Part shown: one piece after another, positions 34,715-47,775 of the stretch
Layout of the letters: every line of letters begins with the position of its first letter
How positions within the stretch are numbered: the stretch's first letter is position 1
Origin: Osedax fenrisi
Lineage: Eukaryota; Annelida; Polychaeta; Sabellida; Siboglinidae
DNA length: 64,000 nucleotides
Assembly (NCBI GenBank): GCA_964019155.1
Contig: OZ025244.1
Coordinates: 19,724,027 to 19,788,026 of the forward strand
Direction of reading: 5' to 3'
Translations under genes and position numbers: made by a program
The notes under the pieces: model-generated
What the model was told of the DNA's origin: nothing
Database searches by the model: none
What the model saw: the letters and a program-made list of their open reading frames with translations, nothing else

Positions 34715-37375
34715 ACTCGTAGTGACAGAGTTTATGGCAGAGGTGTTGGTGTTAACCAATTGGTATTATGATTCATAACAATGTTCGTATAATATCATCA
34801 AATTGTATTGTGTTTTCATATAGTGATGGACTATATATTACTCTAAAATCTTCCATTAATATTATTTTTAAAATTATTATTGTATATCGTCCACCAAATA
34901 ATGATTTTACATCATTTTGTAATGAATTTTCTGATATTGTTATTAATACGAATATACATATATATATATAATACTATATTTTTGGGTGATTTTAATTTTC
35001 ATTATGGTTCATTAATATCTCCTCATCTTTATTTCAAATCTTTAATTAGTTCGCTATCTCTTAAACAACATGTCCGATGTAAAACCATTACTTAGGAAAT
35101 ACGTTAGACTAAGTTTTAACAAATTCAGATTAAGATATTATATATGGTATATCAATTAAATCAAAATTATTAACTGATCATTTCATTATTATCTTCCGAT
35201 TGAAATTATCTATTACAAAAATAAAACGCGCTTTCATTAATTATAAAAACATTAAAACATTGCATATTAATCATTTTTCTAATGACATTATCAATTGTAA
35301 TCTAAATCTTGATTACTGCAATAGTTCTATTATAAATTTATTAGATATCTATTCACTTATTAGGAGATTTTTAGTTATAATACATGATAATTGTCCATTG
35401 TTTATTAGTGAATTGCATAAAATAAAAAGACATTTACGAAAACTTGAAAAATTATTTTAATTATAGATATTTGTATAGATCATCTATTCTAATTTCTAAA
35501 AAAAATTATTATTATAATACTTTTAGTTCCTTTGAAAATAATACTAGAAATAATTATTCTTTTATAAACTCTTTAACTAAAACAGAGTCGGTTATATATC
35601 CTACTTTACCTAATTTAATATTATGTTCTAATTTTTCTATTTTTTTTCAGGATAAGGTTTCAAATATTATTTCTAAAATTAAGCTTATAACAAATAATGT
35701 GTCTTTTATTCCTTTATGTTATGATATTTTATTTGGGTGTGGTGTATATTTTGACTCTTTTTCTTTTACTTCTTTCTCTGAAGTGTTAGATCTTATGTTG
35801 TCTTCTAAATCGTCTTCTACTATTGATCCATTGCCTCTATCTCTTTTTCATAAGCTTGCTTTTATACTAAATCCATTTATTTTAAATATTATTAATAATT
35901 CTCTATATTTTGGTATTGTACCTTCATCTTTAAAACATGCTAATAATAATAAATCTTATTCTAAAGAAATCAGGATTGGATATTTGGTGTTTATCTAATT
36001 ATATACCAATATCCCAATTACCTTTTATAAGTAAAATATTGGAAAGAATAGTTTCCAAGCAATTAATCAATTATCTAAATGCAAATTCATTATTTGACAC
36101 TAGACAAAGTGCATATAGGAAATTTTATAGTCCTCAAACACTTCTTCTTTATATTCTTGATGATTTTTTAATAAGCTTGATAATAATTCTAATATACGCT
36201 TATTTTATTAGATCTATATGCGGAATTTGATACTATTGATCAATCTATTTTAATTAAACGTCTTGAAGATATTGGTTTTGTAGGTATTCCTCTAGCTTGG
36301 GTTAAATCGTACTTATCTGAAATAACATTTTCTATAAAAATGATAACCATTATTCATCTACTTGTAAACTGTATTATGGAGTGTCTCAAGGGTCTGTATT
36401 AGGGTCATTACTATTTTCTCTGTATATCTTACCTCTTAAAAATATTATATCTAATTTTCCATCTGTAAAATATTAAATTTTTGCTGATGATATTCAATGG
36501 TATATTTGGCTTCCAGTAATAGCCAATTCATCTGATAATATATCTATAATTGATTGTATTAATATGGTTTAAAATTGGTTTTTACAAAATAGCTAAATGT
36601 TGAATATGAATAAAACTCAACTTCTAAATATATCTAGAACATCATCAGTTTTCCTTCTTTCATCATTGATTCTATCATAATTGTTCATTGCAATAATGTT
36701 AAAAACCTTGGTTTTATTTTTGATGATAACCTAACTTTCTCCGATCAGATAGATAATGTGTGTAAAGCAACTACTTATCAATTATATAAAATACGATCAA
36801 TAAGGAAATTCTTACCTTTTAGAATTTCTAAAATGTTAGAATCATTAGTTATGTCACTTATAAATTATTGTTGTTATCTATATTATGGCCTTCCTGCTAT
36901 TTCTACTAAATCCTTAGATAGAATAATTAGATCATCTATAAGAATTTACATCGTGTAAAATTATATGGCCATGAATCATTTAATTATTCTTAATTAATTC
37001 TAAATGGTTTAATATTTATAAGAGATATAGAAAAGTATTAAAACTAATTTTAAGGTAATTAAGAATAATCTTCCGAGTTATTTGAATGACCTCCTACAAT
37101 TCAGAGTTTACAAGAGAAATCTAAGAAATGCTTCTACTCGGTTATTACAAAAGAGGAATAACAATTGTTATCAGCTTAAGCTGCCATTAAGAACTAATGT
37201 CAATTATTCATATTTTAAATCTAATTTATTGTTATTAATTCGTAAATATGTATTTTATTATTTTCAACTGATTTATATTTGTTTGTGTATTTTGTTATTT
37301 TATATTTTTTTTTACACAATAGAAAACGTCTAACTTTATTTTTGTTTCTAAATAAATATTCATTCATTCATTCAT
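34715..37375 (+). mobile_element. Decayed L2-like LINE ('LINE-B')
   Basis: It follows LINE-A's tail directly. Plus-strand frames recover FLGDFNFHYGSL and LTDHFIIIF (endonuclease), NYIPISQLPFISKILERIVS, LYAEFDTIDQSILIKRLE, GVSQGSVLGSLLFSLYILPL, FADDIQWY, MLNMNKTQLL and CKATTYQLYKIRSIRKFLPF in the correct order, with many stops. The 3' UTR ends TCTAAATAAATATTCATT with a (CATT)n tail. Clade by style of the RT motifs: L2. Confidence 0.85.
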
Positions 37376-37734
37376 GTATATTAAGATAGAAAAGACATTG
37401 CATGACATGTTAATTATTTCATTATATATATGTGTAGAGTCTGAAATTGCCCAATTGTTGATTTTTATAAATTATATTATTAATTTAAAGTTACTATTAA
37501 TTTACAATTATTTTATAACATGAAAATGTATGAATAACATTTTCATAATCATTCATTTGCATGGTACTAAAACATATATTTATAGAAATAAGTAAATGAA
37601 TTATTTACATATAATAAACTAATTTTTTATTGAACTATTACAATTATTGACACGAAAATGAAAATTCGATTCTTTTATTATACAATTTTAAATATATAAA
37701 TTAACATAGTTAATTAATGAAATATTGGTTTATA
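37376..37734. other. AT-rich spacer
   Basis: No feature recognised. Confidence 0.6.
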
Positions 37735-37826
37735 TTTTTTTGTGTATTTTGTTATTTTATATTTATTTTACACAATAGAGAACGTCTAACGTTATTTGTG
37801 TATCTAAATAAACTTTCATTCATTCA

Positions 37827-37830
<4 letters not shown>
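37735..37830 (+). mobile_element. LINE-B 3'-end-only copy
   Basis: Nearly repeats the last 93 bp of LINE-B (TTTGTGTATTTTGTTATTTT, AACGTCTAAC, TCTAAATAAA, CATT tail). It is a severely 5'-truncated insertion of the same family, which shows that LINE-B has moved at least twice in this locus. Confidence 0.88.
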
Positions 37831-37866
<36 letters not shown>

Positions 37867-37918
37867 TAGAGCCACTAACCTTTATTTTAATACTGATATT
37901 ATATATATATATATATAT

Positions 37919-38676
37919 CGATATGGCTAAAGCTTTTGATAAAGTATGCCATTCTAAACTTCTAAGGAATATGTCTAAATTGGAGATCGGTGGTAATGTC
38001 CTTAAGTAGTTTAGTTCATTCCTTACTAATCGATTTCAAAGAAATATGGTAAATGACGAATTTTCTGACTATATATGCAAGTTCATGTGTTCCTCAAGGT
38101 TCCGTTATTGGACCTCTTCTATTCTTAATATATATCAATGACCTCCCTTCGATATTTTCATCACAGCTAACATGCTCTCTTTTTGCCGATGATGCTAAAA
38201 TATCTCTATCGTATAGGGATACTACTGAACGTAATATCTTTCAATCAGGACTTAATGATCTATATGATTGAACAATAAAATGGAACCTTCAAATAGCTTT
38301 TGAAAAATGCGCCTTTATTTCAATCGGAAAATCTGATATATCATTCTATTCACTAAATAATACCTTGATTCCCTAATACTCTAATTTTCGAGACCTTGGT
38401 ATTATTTTTGATGATAATATTAAATTTAATATTCACATTAATAACATATGTAGCAAAGCCTATGTGATCTCTAATATAATTTGTAGATGTTTTATTACAA
38501 ATAATTAATATTATCTAGTCAACACCTATAACACATATATACGGCCATTACTCGAATATGGTTCTTCTATTTGGAATCCAGGCAAATACTTTATTGGCCT
38601 AAACAAACTTATTGAAAAAGTTCAACATAAATTTACTAAGCGAATTTACTTCAGATGTAACTTTATTAAATCAACT
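37919..38676 (+). pseudogene. LINE reverse transcriptase fossil
   Basis: Frames give DMAKAFDKVCHSKLLRNM, CVPQGSVIGPLLFLIYINDL, LFADDAKISLSYRD, FRDLGIIFDDNIKFNIHI and LLEYGSSIWNPG in order, with frameshifts. This is the RT palm through the thumb of a Jockey/CR1-group LINE distinct from LINE-A and LINE-B. A (TATC)n run follows at 38677-38701 and may be its tail. Confidence 0.8.
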
Positions 38677-38704
38677 ATTATCTATCTATCTATCTATCTA
38701 TAAT

Positions 38705-39290
38705 AAGAGGGTTTGATGAGGGCGTAAATAGCATGGTAAATATAGTACTACTAGAGTAATTTGGAATTAATATATGTGAACACAAAGAAAGATAATCAGT
38801 AATGAGAAGTCACCATAGAGATATATGGGTAAATTAAAATTATAGTTTATTAATTGTAAATAGTAATAAAGTGAAGGCATATTATTAATATAATCATGAC
38901 ATTTATCAAAGAAAATATCGATTTAGGTTTGGGGACGATACATTACAGTGAGATATAAAGTTAAACTAGTAATATTAAATTGTATTGAAAGACAGTATGT
39001 ATACGAGAAGGGAGTCAATCAAAGGGATGGAGAGATGTAACAATACTTATTTATTATACATATAGGTACCCCCAATACCACAACTAATCTGCTATAGCAT
39101 GAGATAGATAATATATCCACATTCCAAAATGGAAGTAAATATGTCAGCATCATAATTTGAAATCCAGGTCTCAGTAAATGCGATGATAATATTTAAACAA
39201 ATTTAAAATATAAGTGAGATATTTTACCTCAGGAGGCGTAATAGGAGGTTAGTCAGGTTCGAGAAGATGAAGTATTTTTAAATGATTTAT
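38705..39290 (-). pseudogene. LINE endonuclease fossil
   Basis: Minus strand: IIIAFTETWISNYDADIFTS near 39200-39130, VMYRPQT near 38950, FFDKCHDYINN and NYNFNLPIYLYGDF near 38850. Endonuclease domain only; no RT follows. It is oriented tail-to-tail with the RT fossil at 37.9-38.7 kb. Confidence 0.6.
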
Positions 39291-39294
39291 ATAT

Positions 39295-39539
39295 ATATAA
39301 TATATTAATATGTATTTAATAATATATATATATATAAGTACTTTGTAAAATATTGCGAGTAGAGAGGTTCCATTATATCAGATATAGGTATAGCCATCAA
39401 ATTCATGTTATGGTGAAAATAGGCCCCATCATCTTCAAATGGAGATATCCAACTATTAAATATTTATGTATATATTTAAATATAATGTTATTATATGTAA
39501 GTAATGTTATCATAAATATATATATATATATATATATTA
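39295..39539. other. AT-rich spacer
   Basis: Short (TA)n runs; no gene. Confidence 0.5.
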
Positions 39540-40780
39540 CTTAATTGCTTAATTTCAAAGATGATCTTGTTGATCTTCTACTCGAGCATCAGTAGTTGAC
39601 AACTCCCGCCAGATATATATATCTAGCATGCTTGTTATTATCTCTAGCTTCTCTATGAGACCAGTGTCTTTTCTTAACATATCCGCATAGTTTAAACATC
39701 TGCGACCTTTGTTAAATTTGCCTTGTCTTTCCCATAAAATAAGCTGATATGCTTATAATTCAGGATACAGTGTCCAGCTATTTTCATCCTTCTGGATTTA
39801 ATTTTGGAAGAAACAATAGGTAATTTACCATACAGATTATTGTCTAATGCATCCTACCGCTGTCACATTAATTGCTTCCGCCAACCATTAATACCTTTCG
39901 GACATTGTTTCTTCATCTAGTCGTTGAATGTTAAACTTATTCATTACTTGAACTGCATACCTCTCTTGTAGTTTGTCTTGGTCATTTAGATAGCTACAAA
40001 CATACTTGGGTTTACGTTGCGTAGTCTGCTTTGTAGCTCGGAGACTTAGTGTAACATTAGCTACTACTATTCGGTGGACTTATCCCAAAGTTATGAAAGT
40101 ATTATAGGCTTTGCAGTTTCTTATGATTTTCATCCATATATTTTCTCACCAGTATATAGTCAAGTTGGTGTTTTGTCATGTGTGCTGACATACAGGTCAA
40201 AAACTTGACTATTTTCTTTTTAAATTGTGAGTTAGCTGCTAATAACTGGTATCATTATTTCTTTGAGGTAACTTCCATTATTATTTATGCATATGTTGTA
40301 AGTGTATTTCAAATCTTCTGGACCCTTCCTTGCATTCATGTGGCTTAATATGATCAAGAAGTTATGAGATGGTACTTGTTCAATAATTGTTCGAAATTGC
40401 TCATAGAATATATTATTGACTATTTCATCTTATCATTCACATGGTTCATATGTCACAATAGTAGTTGATATATGATTACCTTGAAAGTTAGCTATCATAA
40501 TTATATTCCTAACTCGTGTTATGTTTATTAGACTTTTATTTGCCTCTTTGCTAATGATGATACCCACACCACCATGTATTGCTTGTATTTGATTTCTCCA
40601 TGTTGATACGGTGTATAGATTGTATCCATGGTCAACATCGTACCAGTTAATTTCTTGTTCCCTATCTGATGAGTGTACTTTTCTGTGTTATTGTATACCG
40701 CATATAGATATATTATACTTTCGTATATTCGATGTCACCTCTTCTGTTTTGTGTAGTACCTTATCAAATTCAATAACAGA
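39540..40780 (-). pseudogene. RTE-like LINE endonuclease fossil
   Basis: Minus-strand frames start near 40690-40550 with EINWYDVDHGYNLYTVSTWR and IHGGVGIIISKEANKSLINI. Then comes MIANFQGNHISTTIVTYEPC near 40500-40440, and further on a degenerate 'HNFL..LGDFNA' region near 40360. The first two closely resemble the endonuclease of a widespread invertebrate RTE-type LINE. Stops are frequent and the RT is missing. It may be the other half of the RTE families seen at 19.2 and 60.6 kb. Confidence 0.75.
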
Positions 40781-40789
40781 CAGAGTTTA

Positions 40790-40795
<6 letters not shown>

Positions 40796-40878
<83 letters not shown>

Positions 40879-40900
40879 CATATTTATATACATATATATT

Positions 40901-40945
<45 letters not shown>
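40796..40945. repeat. Long (TA)n microsatellite, two blocks
   Basis: (TA)n at 40796-40871 and 40908-40945, joined by a TATTTATATACA-type segment. It lies 20 bp beyond the donor of the next exon. Confidence 0.95.
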
Positions 40946-40948
<3 letters not shown>

Positions 40949-40964
40949 TATATTTAAGGTAAAC

Positions 40965-41068
40965 CTATCTGAATCTACATGTCTTTGATAATTTTGTAAC
41001 CATAATATATACCTAAATTTTATAAATTCCATGCAGTTGCCAATATAGTTAAGTGGTTCTATTTTCAT
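40965..41068 (-). CDS. M13 metallopeptidase exon (FIKF..LQ..VD)
   Basis: Acceptor TTATTTTAG, donor GATAG|GTTTAC. It reads MKIEPLNYIGNCMEFIKF, then RYILWLQNYQRHVDSD and ends in AG. It matches the M13 segment 'YFEN..N..KF...K.L..L...VD...W' just before the VNAYY region. The leading Met is internal, not a start. It begins in phase 0, exactly continuing the exon at 41188-41265. Confidence 0.75.
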
Positions 41069-41187
41069 CTAAAATAAATGTCAGTATAAATATAAAATAA
41101 TTCATATAAATAAAAATATATAAAATAGTATTTTAATAATATGAATTATAATTCATAATTTAAAATTATTTGAAATATTTTTCTAAC

Positions 41188-41265
41188 ATCTTTATAATAT
41201 TTATCAAGTTTTCTTCTATCGAACATAAATGAAGGGTATCCAATATAATCCACGATGTTAGATAC
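41188..41265 (-). CDS. M13 metallopeptidase exon (IGYP)
   Basis: Acceptor ATACTACAG, donor GAT|GTTAGA. 26 codons read VSNIVDYIGYPSFMFDRRKL plus DKYYKD. 'I...IGYP......KL...Y' is a conserved M13 landmark. The intron to the next exon is only 119 bp and the phases agree (0/0). Confidence 0.78.
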
Positions 41266-42510
41266 CTGTAGTATTATTTATTACATCAATTACATAAAAT
41301 ATTACATTAAGTTATCAAATATCTATAATATTATATATATATATAATTTCTTAATGTTTATTTTTTATTTTTATATATATTTACATGATGATTTTTTATA
41401 ATTTTTCAAGTCCGTTACAAGTAGAATTAATTTATCTTATTAATAATTAGATTTAGTTTAATCAGGATGTAAACTTAGATATAACTTTATATTGAATTAG
41501 TTTATTTTTTTTTTAGTAATTTATTATTCCAGTTATAATTGTACATTTTAGGACTTGCCCAGTTGTTAAAACCAAATATGATATTATATATTAAAAAATA
41601 TTTAAATTCACGTTTTATTCTGATTTTGTAGTTGTAATTACATGTTTTTTTCAATTGAATTATTTTAATGGTAATTTCAAAACAAATATTATATATAACA
41701 TTAAATACTTAGAAGTAAATATAACTAAATTAAATAATATGATTAGATATACAATTAAATTAATGCAAGAACTATAAGGACAAAATAAAGATTTAAAAGA
41801 TAAGATAAATGATATTTATTAAAGTATATTTAATTATATCATATAATTAATGTGTATAATTATTAATCAATGACAATAAATGATACTAATATTAAACTAA
41901 TTGATATAAATAAATAGAATATAATTGAAGTTATTAAAGTTATTAAAAATAAGATTTATATTGAAATATTTTAAATAATATAGTTTATATATATATATGG
42001 GTGAAACTCCCAGTTTTAGATAATGTTGTTTAACTTTATAAATAGTAGTCCTAATATAATTGTTCAATATAGATACATATTATTATATTCAAGATGACTT
42101 CATAATTTTTTCATTTTAGATCATCTAATTGAAATTACTAAGGTGGCAACTTTACCCTTCATGCTTTTTATTGTAATTGTAATAATTACTATAGTCATTA
42201 ATGGTATACCATTAAACTTATTTATTATGTTATTAATATTGAAAACAAATAATGTCATCAGTAAAGGAAAGTATGTCATAACCATATGTTGAAAAAATAC
42301 CCAGATAAATTTAATAAGATGAACTAATTTATATTATCTGATTTATATATATAATTATATACATATATAACCATTTATGTATAAAATAATTGTTATATAT
42401 ATATTAAATATATTACATATATTAAATATTAATAATATAGTATTATCAATGTATTGTTCATATGCATATTATAAATATATTTTTCGTCATCTAATGTAAA
42501 ATAATAACTT
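41266..42510. other. M13 intron, no other feature
   Basis: AT-rich. I looked here for the expected 'W.D..T...A..K' exon and did not find it. Confidence 0.55.
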
Positions 42511-42760
42511 CACTAACTCATGAGATATATTATACTATATATATGTGGTTAGTATGATAGATATTGATAGATGTTGATTCAATGTTTTCATAATATGAAG
42601 CAATCAATGTAATCAATATAATATTAAAAGTATTTATAGTATTAAATTTAATAACATTATTTAAGCTAATCATATATGATTTACTTTAATTTGCCTTAAT
42701 ATGATTGGCTTAAATAATCGTCAACTCTCCACATTAACCGCAGTAATGTAAACCATTTTT
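42511..42760. repeat. 250-bp direct repeat, copy 1
   Basis: By eye identical to 43594-43843, offset by 1083 bp. No coding frame is supported. Confidence 0.95.
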
Positions 42761-43487
42761 CTTCATAGATTTTGTTAATAAATATACAAATTAAGTATTT
42801 AAATAAAGCTTAGCAGTGCGCATATTTCGTGTATACGTATTTTAGATATATCTTATAGTTTATGAGATATGTTAGCTGGCCAATTTACCCTTACATTTTA
42901 AATGTGTTGTATTGTTTTATATTTTTATTTAATTTTTAAGTGTATTCCTATGTTTTACCCTATATATATAATTCAGAAATTCGTATAAAAACCCTGGTAG
43001 ATATTGAAAAAAAAGCTTATAGCTTATATAATATAAATTGTTCAAGTCTGAAACAAAATAAGATGAGAATGACAAAATAATTAATAAACCTAAATCATAG
43101 CTATATTTGCCACAATAATAACATATTTTCAATGTTAATAAAACATCCGAGTTATATCCATTAAGTCAAACCCTCTCATCATTTGAATACAATACTTAAT
43201 AATGTTCATATCATTAATCCACATTTATTATAGCGATACATTATATAGAAACACAATATTAAATTTAAATAACCATATTTAGTATATGATGTATTAACGT
43301 AATTAAAGTATAATGTCATTAATGTATATATTTTACTGTACACATAATTTCATATTAAAATGTCATCATTATTAATTAACATATAAAAATAGTAATTAAT
43401 AGAAATAATAATATTAAAAAATATAAATATAAATATATAATATAAATATAAAAATATAAAAATAATCAATATAATAAGAAATAGTGA

Positions 43488-43553
43488 TAAAGTGATAATA
43501 AACAAAACATTATGTAAAAAATTAGTAAAACTTGTGTGTTGACGCCTTTATTA
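43488..43553. repeat. 66-bp direct repeat, copy 1
   Basis: TAAAGTGATAATAAACAAAA and onward, repeated at 43846-43911. It is separated from the 250-bp copy 1 by about 727 bp, whereas the second copies are almost contiguous. Confidence 0.93.
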
Positions 43554-43593
43554 AAAGTGATCATATTTTTTTTAATATGTATCATATTATATA

Positions 43594-43843
43594 CACTAAC
43601 TCATGAGATATATTATACTATATATATGTGGTTAGTATGATAGATATTGATAGATGTTGATTCAATGTTTTCATAATATGAAGCAATCAATGTAATCAAT
43701 ATAATATTAAAAGTATTTATAGTATTAAATTTAATAACATTATTTAAGCTAATCATATATGATTTACTTTAATTTGCCTTAATATGATTGGCTTAAATAA
43801 TCGTCAACTCTCCACATTAACCGCAGTAATGTAAACCATTTTT
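43594..43843. repeat. 250-bp direct repeat, copy 2
   Basis: Followed after 2 bp by the second 66-bp repeat (43846-43911), so the pair forms one 318-bp duplicated block. Confidence 0.95.
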
Positions 43844-43845
43844 GG

Positions 43846-43911
43846 TAAAGTGATAATAAACAAAACATTATGTAAAAAATTAGTAAAACTTGTGTGTTGA
43901 CGCCTTTATTA
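43846..43911. repeat. 66-bp direct repeat, copy 2
   Basis: Second copy of 43488-43553, ending GACGCCTTTATTA in both. Confidence 0.93.
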
Positions 43912-44269
43912 TAATAATAATTACATAATTTTGGGCCAATAATTGAAATAAATACGATTTTCTATCATTTCTATTTTGTTCCTGATAAATTTATGTTTTC
44001 TGCCAGAAATAAACATTTTATTTCTTAAACATAACAATTAATGTTTTAAATGTAACAATATCAGGATATTTGATTATTTTTTTTATAGAGAATAAAACTA
44101 TGAAAATCTTTGAAATTAATCTAATTACTCGAGTTTGGAGTTTTGATATTGGTTTATAAAGTAATAAAATAAAGTAATATTATAATATTACTTTCGAAAG
44201 TATTACCCCATATATGTGAGCAATAATAAAGATTAAATTTAATCTTGTTTATTTAATTTATACTTGATT
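43912..44269. other. AT-rich intron sequence
   Basis: No gene or repeat recognised. Confidence 0.5.
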
Positions 44270-45110
44270 TTATTTAATATGGCAATAGATTTTTTACAAT
44301 TTTCTTAATATATGGGAAATATATAATTTCCAATTTAATTTATCATCTATAAATAAACCTACAAAAATTGATGTTACTATTAAATTCTATAGGAATATTA
44401 TTAATATTAATATTTAAACTAATAGATGAAAGTGAATTTCAAATATTAAATAGAATTTCTGTAGATTTTTATATATTTATAGACAATTTATTTATACATA
44501 GCCATTCAATTAATATATCTAGATATTCCTGCATAATATATACAATATCTATAGTATTGTCACATTTAAAAATAAGATTTATATCGTCAGCAAACAATAA
44601 TATTTTAACCTTATTAGAAATATTTGTCATGTCATTAATATAAATTAAAAATAACAGTGGTCCTAAAATCAATCCTTGTGGAATCACACAATTAATAGCA
44701 AGAAATGTAGAATTTTCATCATTAATATTTAAATATTGTTTGCGAGTATTTAGGAAAATAATTATTAAATATAATGCAGTATCCCTTATTCCATATAAGT
44801 GTACTTTCTTTTGTATCCAATGCCTTTTTGAGGTCAATTGAAAAATAGAACATTTTTCTAAATCGTTAGTAACAAGTTCAATTGTATCAATTAAAGCATC
44901 ATACGTATCAACGTACGTTGACATGTTAGCCATAGAAACATGTTGTGAATCACGTATTATATTATATTTATTTATTAAAATTTATTTTTAATATTATATT
45001 TATTTAGATAGATAGTAAAGATTACTTTAATACATTTCTCTAGAATTTTAGATAATTGAGGCAATAGTGAAATTTGTCTATAATTTTCTGCATTCAATAA
45101 CCCCTTTTAT
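44270..45110 (-). pseudogene. LINE reverse transcriptase fossil
   Basis: Starts on the minus strand at about 45110 with KGLLNAENYRQISLLPQLSK. Then come KKVHLYGIRDTALYL, INCVIPQGLILGPLLFLIYI, NDMTN, LLFADDINLIFK (Y/FADD box), WLCINKLSIN and a shifted VGLFIDDKLNWKLYI. The RT is nearly complete in blocks but broken by frameshifts. The first residues correspond exactly to the point at which the LINE at 51.5-53.9 kb stops. Confidence 0.8.
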
Positions 45111-45659
45111 AAAGATGTATATATATATATATTCCATTATTACTTTATATATAATAATATAAAAATAATTATTTATTATTTAATACTAGAAACATTTATT
45201 TAAAATATGAACCTACAATTTATATATTGATAATATTAAGATAAAACAGGTAAATAATATAACATTTTAGTAATGCGTTAAAATTTCAAATCTAAAATAA
45301 TTTTTTCCGGTTCAGTTCAAATTTTAATTTTCGGGTATTTGAAAGATGTAATGGTCTAAAATCTTTATTTTAAATGTAGTCTCGGATCGGGTATCATTTA
45401 GGATAATTATTCGGGTTCCTGCTATAACTTAAGATCCTTTCAACTTTTTTAAAATTTCCATTAAAATGTATATCCTACTATTAATTTGATTATCAGTTAT
45501 GCCACCTATATGTTAACATATTTAATATAAAATTATTTGTCAAATATGACACATTTTCCTTGATTTATTAAATATGAATACGTATATATATATATATTTT
45601 TTGGACAATGGTTAGTTAATAACCAGAGCCAATTATCCCATTTATTAGCGAAAACATAT
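45111..45659. other. AT-rich intron sequence
   Basis: No feature recognised; short (TA)n near 45118. Confidence 0.5.
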
Positions 45660-45950
45660 TAATAAAAATAAGACGAAGTAGGCAAGGGAGAGACCAGATA
45701 ATAAAGGATTTTACAATAATCCATTCCAGCAGTATTTGCGATAAATATTTAGACTGCCTGTCATGACACGAATACTGAGTAGCGTAATATCATGCATCTT
45801 CAGGCCTAACTAATATAGGTCTTTAGACGTTAGGAATGAGGGTATACCACGCCAGTTCCAACAATAGGCACTTAATTTAGCATGCTTTGCACCAGTAAGT
45901 TGTTTTGCGTAGGAGAGTATTTCAGGTTTGTTATAGTAGTCAGTTTTGTA
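45660..45950 (-). pseudogene. Fossil of an RNase H-linked LINE C-terminus
   Basis: Minus strand reads QLTGAKHAKLSAYCW, GIPSFLTSKDLY, stop, LGLKMHDITLLSIRVMTGSL and NIYRKYCWNGL. It resembles the 'W....G.KQAK..L....L..LSR.dlR.l.GLLTGH..L..HL...GL' region after the RNase H domain of I/Jockey-like LINEs. It is a second LINE type in this intron. Confidence 0.5.
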
Positions 45951-45995
45951 ATATATTTGTTTATAAATAAATGTAAGTACATATTTAACACTATA

Positions 45996-45996
<1 letters not shown>

Positions 45997-46032
<36 letters not shown>
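45997..46032. repeat. (TA)n microsatellite
   Basis: Pure (TA)n; the frame across it is an artefact. Confidence 0.95.
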
Positions 46033-46034
<2 letters not shown>

Positions 46035-46886
46035 AGTGTATGCCATACATATATATGACAAAGTTATAATAATTTATTTATTTGAATAAATAATTAATTA
46101 TTTATCGATATTAATTAATTATATAGGCTAAGTATATTATTATCGTATAAATTTACTAATATTACTAATTATAGTATATATGTATATATATATTTATATA
46201 TATATATATATGATAAGTATAATATTTATATTTATCCTTCTATAGCATATAAGTCGTATATGCTATCGCACATATAGTATATATACTAATAATAATAATT
46301 ATAATTAATTAAAAATAATTAATTATATATTATTAATTATTAATTATATCTTATTTTAATAATTATTAATTAATACATTCTAATTTATTAATTAATAATT
46401 ATATATAAATTAAAAATTATTATTATTAATTAATAATAATTATTTATTAATTTATTTATTATTAATAATAATTAATTAATCAATAACTCATTTTTTTCTT
46501 CTTTAAATTATCTAAAAATATTATTAAAATATTCGAAGTTCTCGAGAACATACATAAATAGTTGAGATTTGAAGCTCTCGAAAACTCGATTTTTTTTAAG
46601 ATTTGAAGTTCTCGAGAACACTAAATTTAATATTTGAATTTTTCGATAACAACCAAGTATTTAAAATTTTATATCACTACATTTTGGGTATATTTATGTA
46701 TATATATGTATATATATATATATATATTGATAATAAACGTTATTATAACATATATTTATATTAATAATATGGTTAATTTAATACTATTCAAGAAATATAC
46801 TGTAATCATATTTGAGTTTTTACATATATTAAATATATTTTAACGTATGGATTGACAACCATACCACATTATCGAATATGACAAAT
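46033..46886. other. Low-complexity intron sequence
   Basis: TTAATTA-rich sequence at 46280-46490. At 46530-46650 four imperfect copies of GATTTGAAGTTCTCGAGAAC occur in tandem. No gene. Confidence 0.65.
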
Positions 46887-46970
46887 GGGTGTTAATCAAG
46901 TATTCAATACTCGTGTTTAACTTGGATCTACTGGGAAACTGGGGGAATCTGGTCCAAACTTGGATCTAGG

Positions 46971-47415
46971 TTGTGTAAACTAGGATTTATCTTATCCATA
47001 TTTAACTAATTGAAACTTGGATCATTATATCCCAGTTTAATCCAAGTTATTGTTTAAACTGATATCAACTTGGATTTAGCTGATCCATATTTAACTAGTT
47101 GAAACTTGGATCATTATTTCCCAGTTTAATACAAGTTAATTTTTTAAACTGAGATCAACTTGGATCTAGCTGATCATTATTTAACAAGTTGCAACTTGGA
47201 TCATTATATCACAGTTTAATCCAAGTTATTTTATTAAACTGAGATCAAATTGGATTTAGCTGATCCATATTTAACTAGTTGCATCTTGGATCATTATATC
47301 CCAGTTTAATACAAGTTATTTTTTTAGAGTGAGATCAACTTGGATCTAGCTGATTAATATTTAACTAGTTATAACTTGGATCATTATACCACAGTTTAAT
47401 CCAAGTTATTTTTTA
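46971..47415. repeat. 90-bp tandem satellite, about five copies
   Basis: The motif AACTTGGATCATTAT recurs at about 47013, 47103, 47193, 47283 and 47373, an exact 90-bp period. Each unit contains both AACTTGGAT and its near-complement AATCCAAGTT, so single strands can fold within a unit. Confidence 0.95.
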
Positions 47416-47602
47416 GTCTAAAATATTTATCTATAAATATTACCAAGTATTTAATTATTTATTATTTTATTAAATTTAGGTAAATCTATTGAATCTAAAT
47501 TAATAAAAATAAATAAAAAATATTGAATATTTTTTGATAAATTTATCATATTAAAAACATGTTTTTTTTAAAAACAATTTATTTAACCTATAACAATGTA
47601 TA

Positions 47603-47648
<46 letters not shown>

Positions 47649-47775
47649 CCATATATTTATAAATACTTATAAAATAATTAAGATCATATAATTATGTAAG
47701 GATCATACTTATATATAAGGGTACATATATAAGGGATATATGGGACATATCATACATGATGTAACATATAAGTAT

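Noticed and set aside
42640..42760. Possible 'W.D' M13 exon inside the 250-bp direct repeat (MWRVDDYLSQSY)
   Set aside because: It has an in-frame stop, no good splice acceptor, and the similarity is too short.
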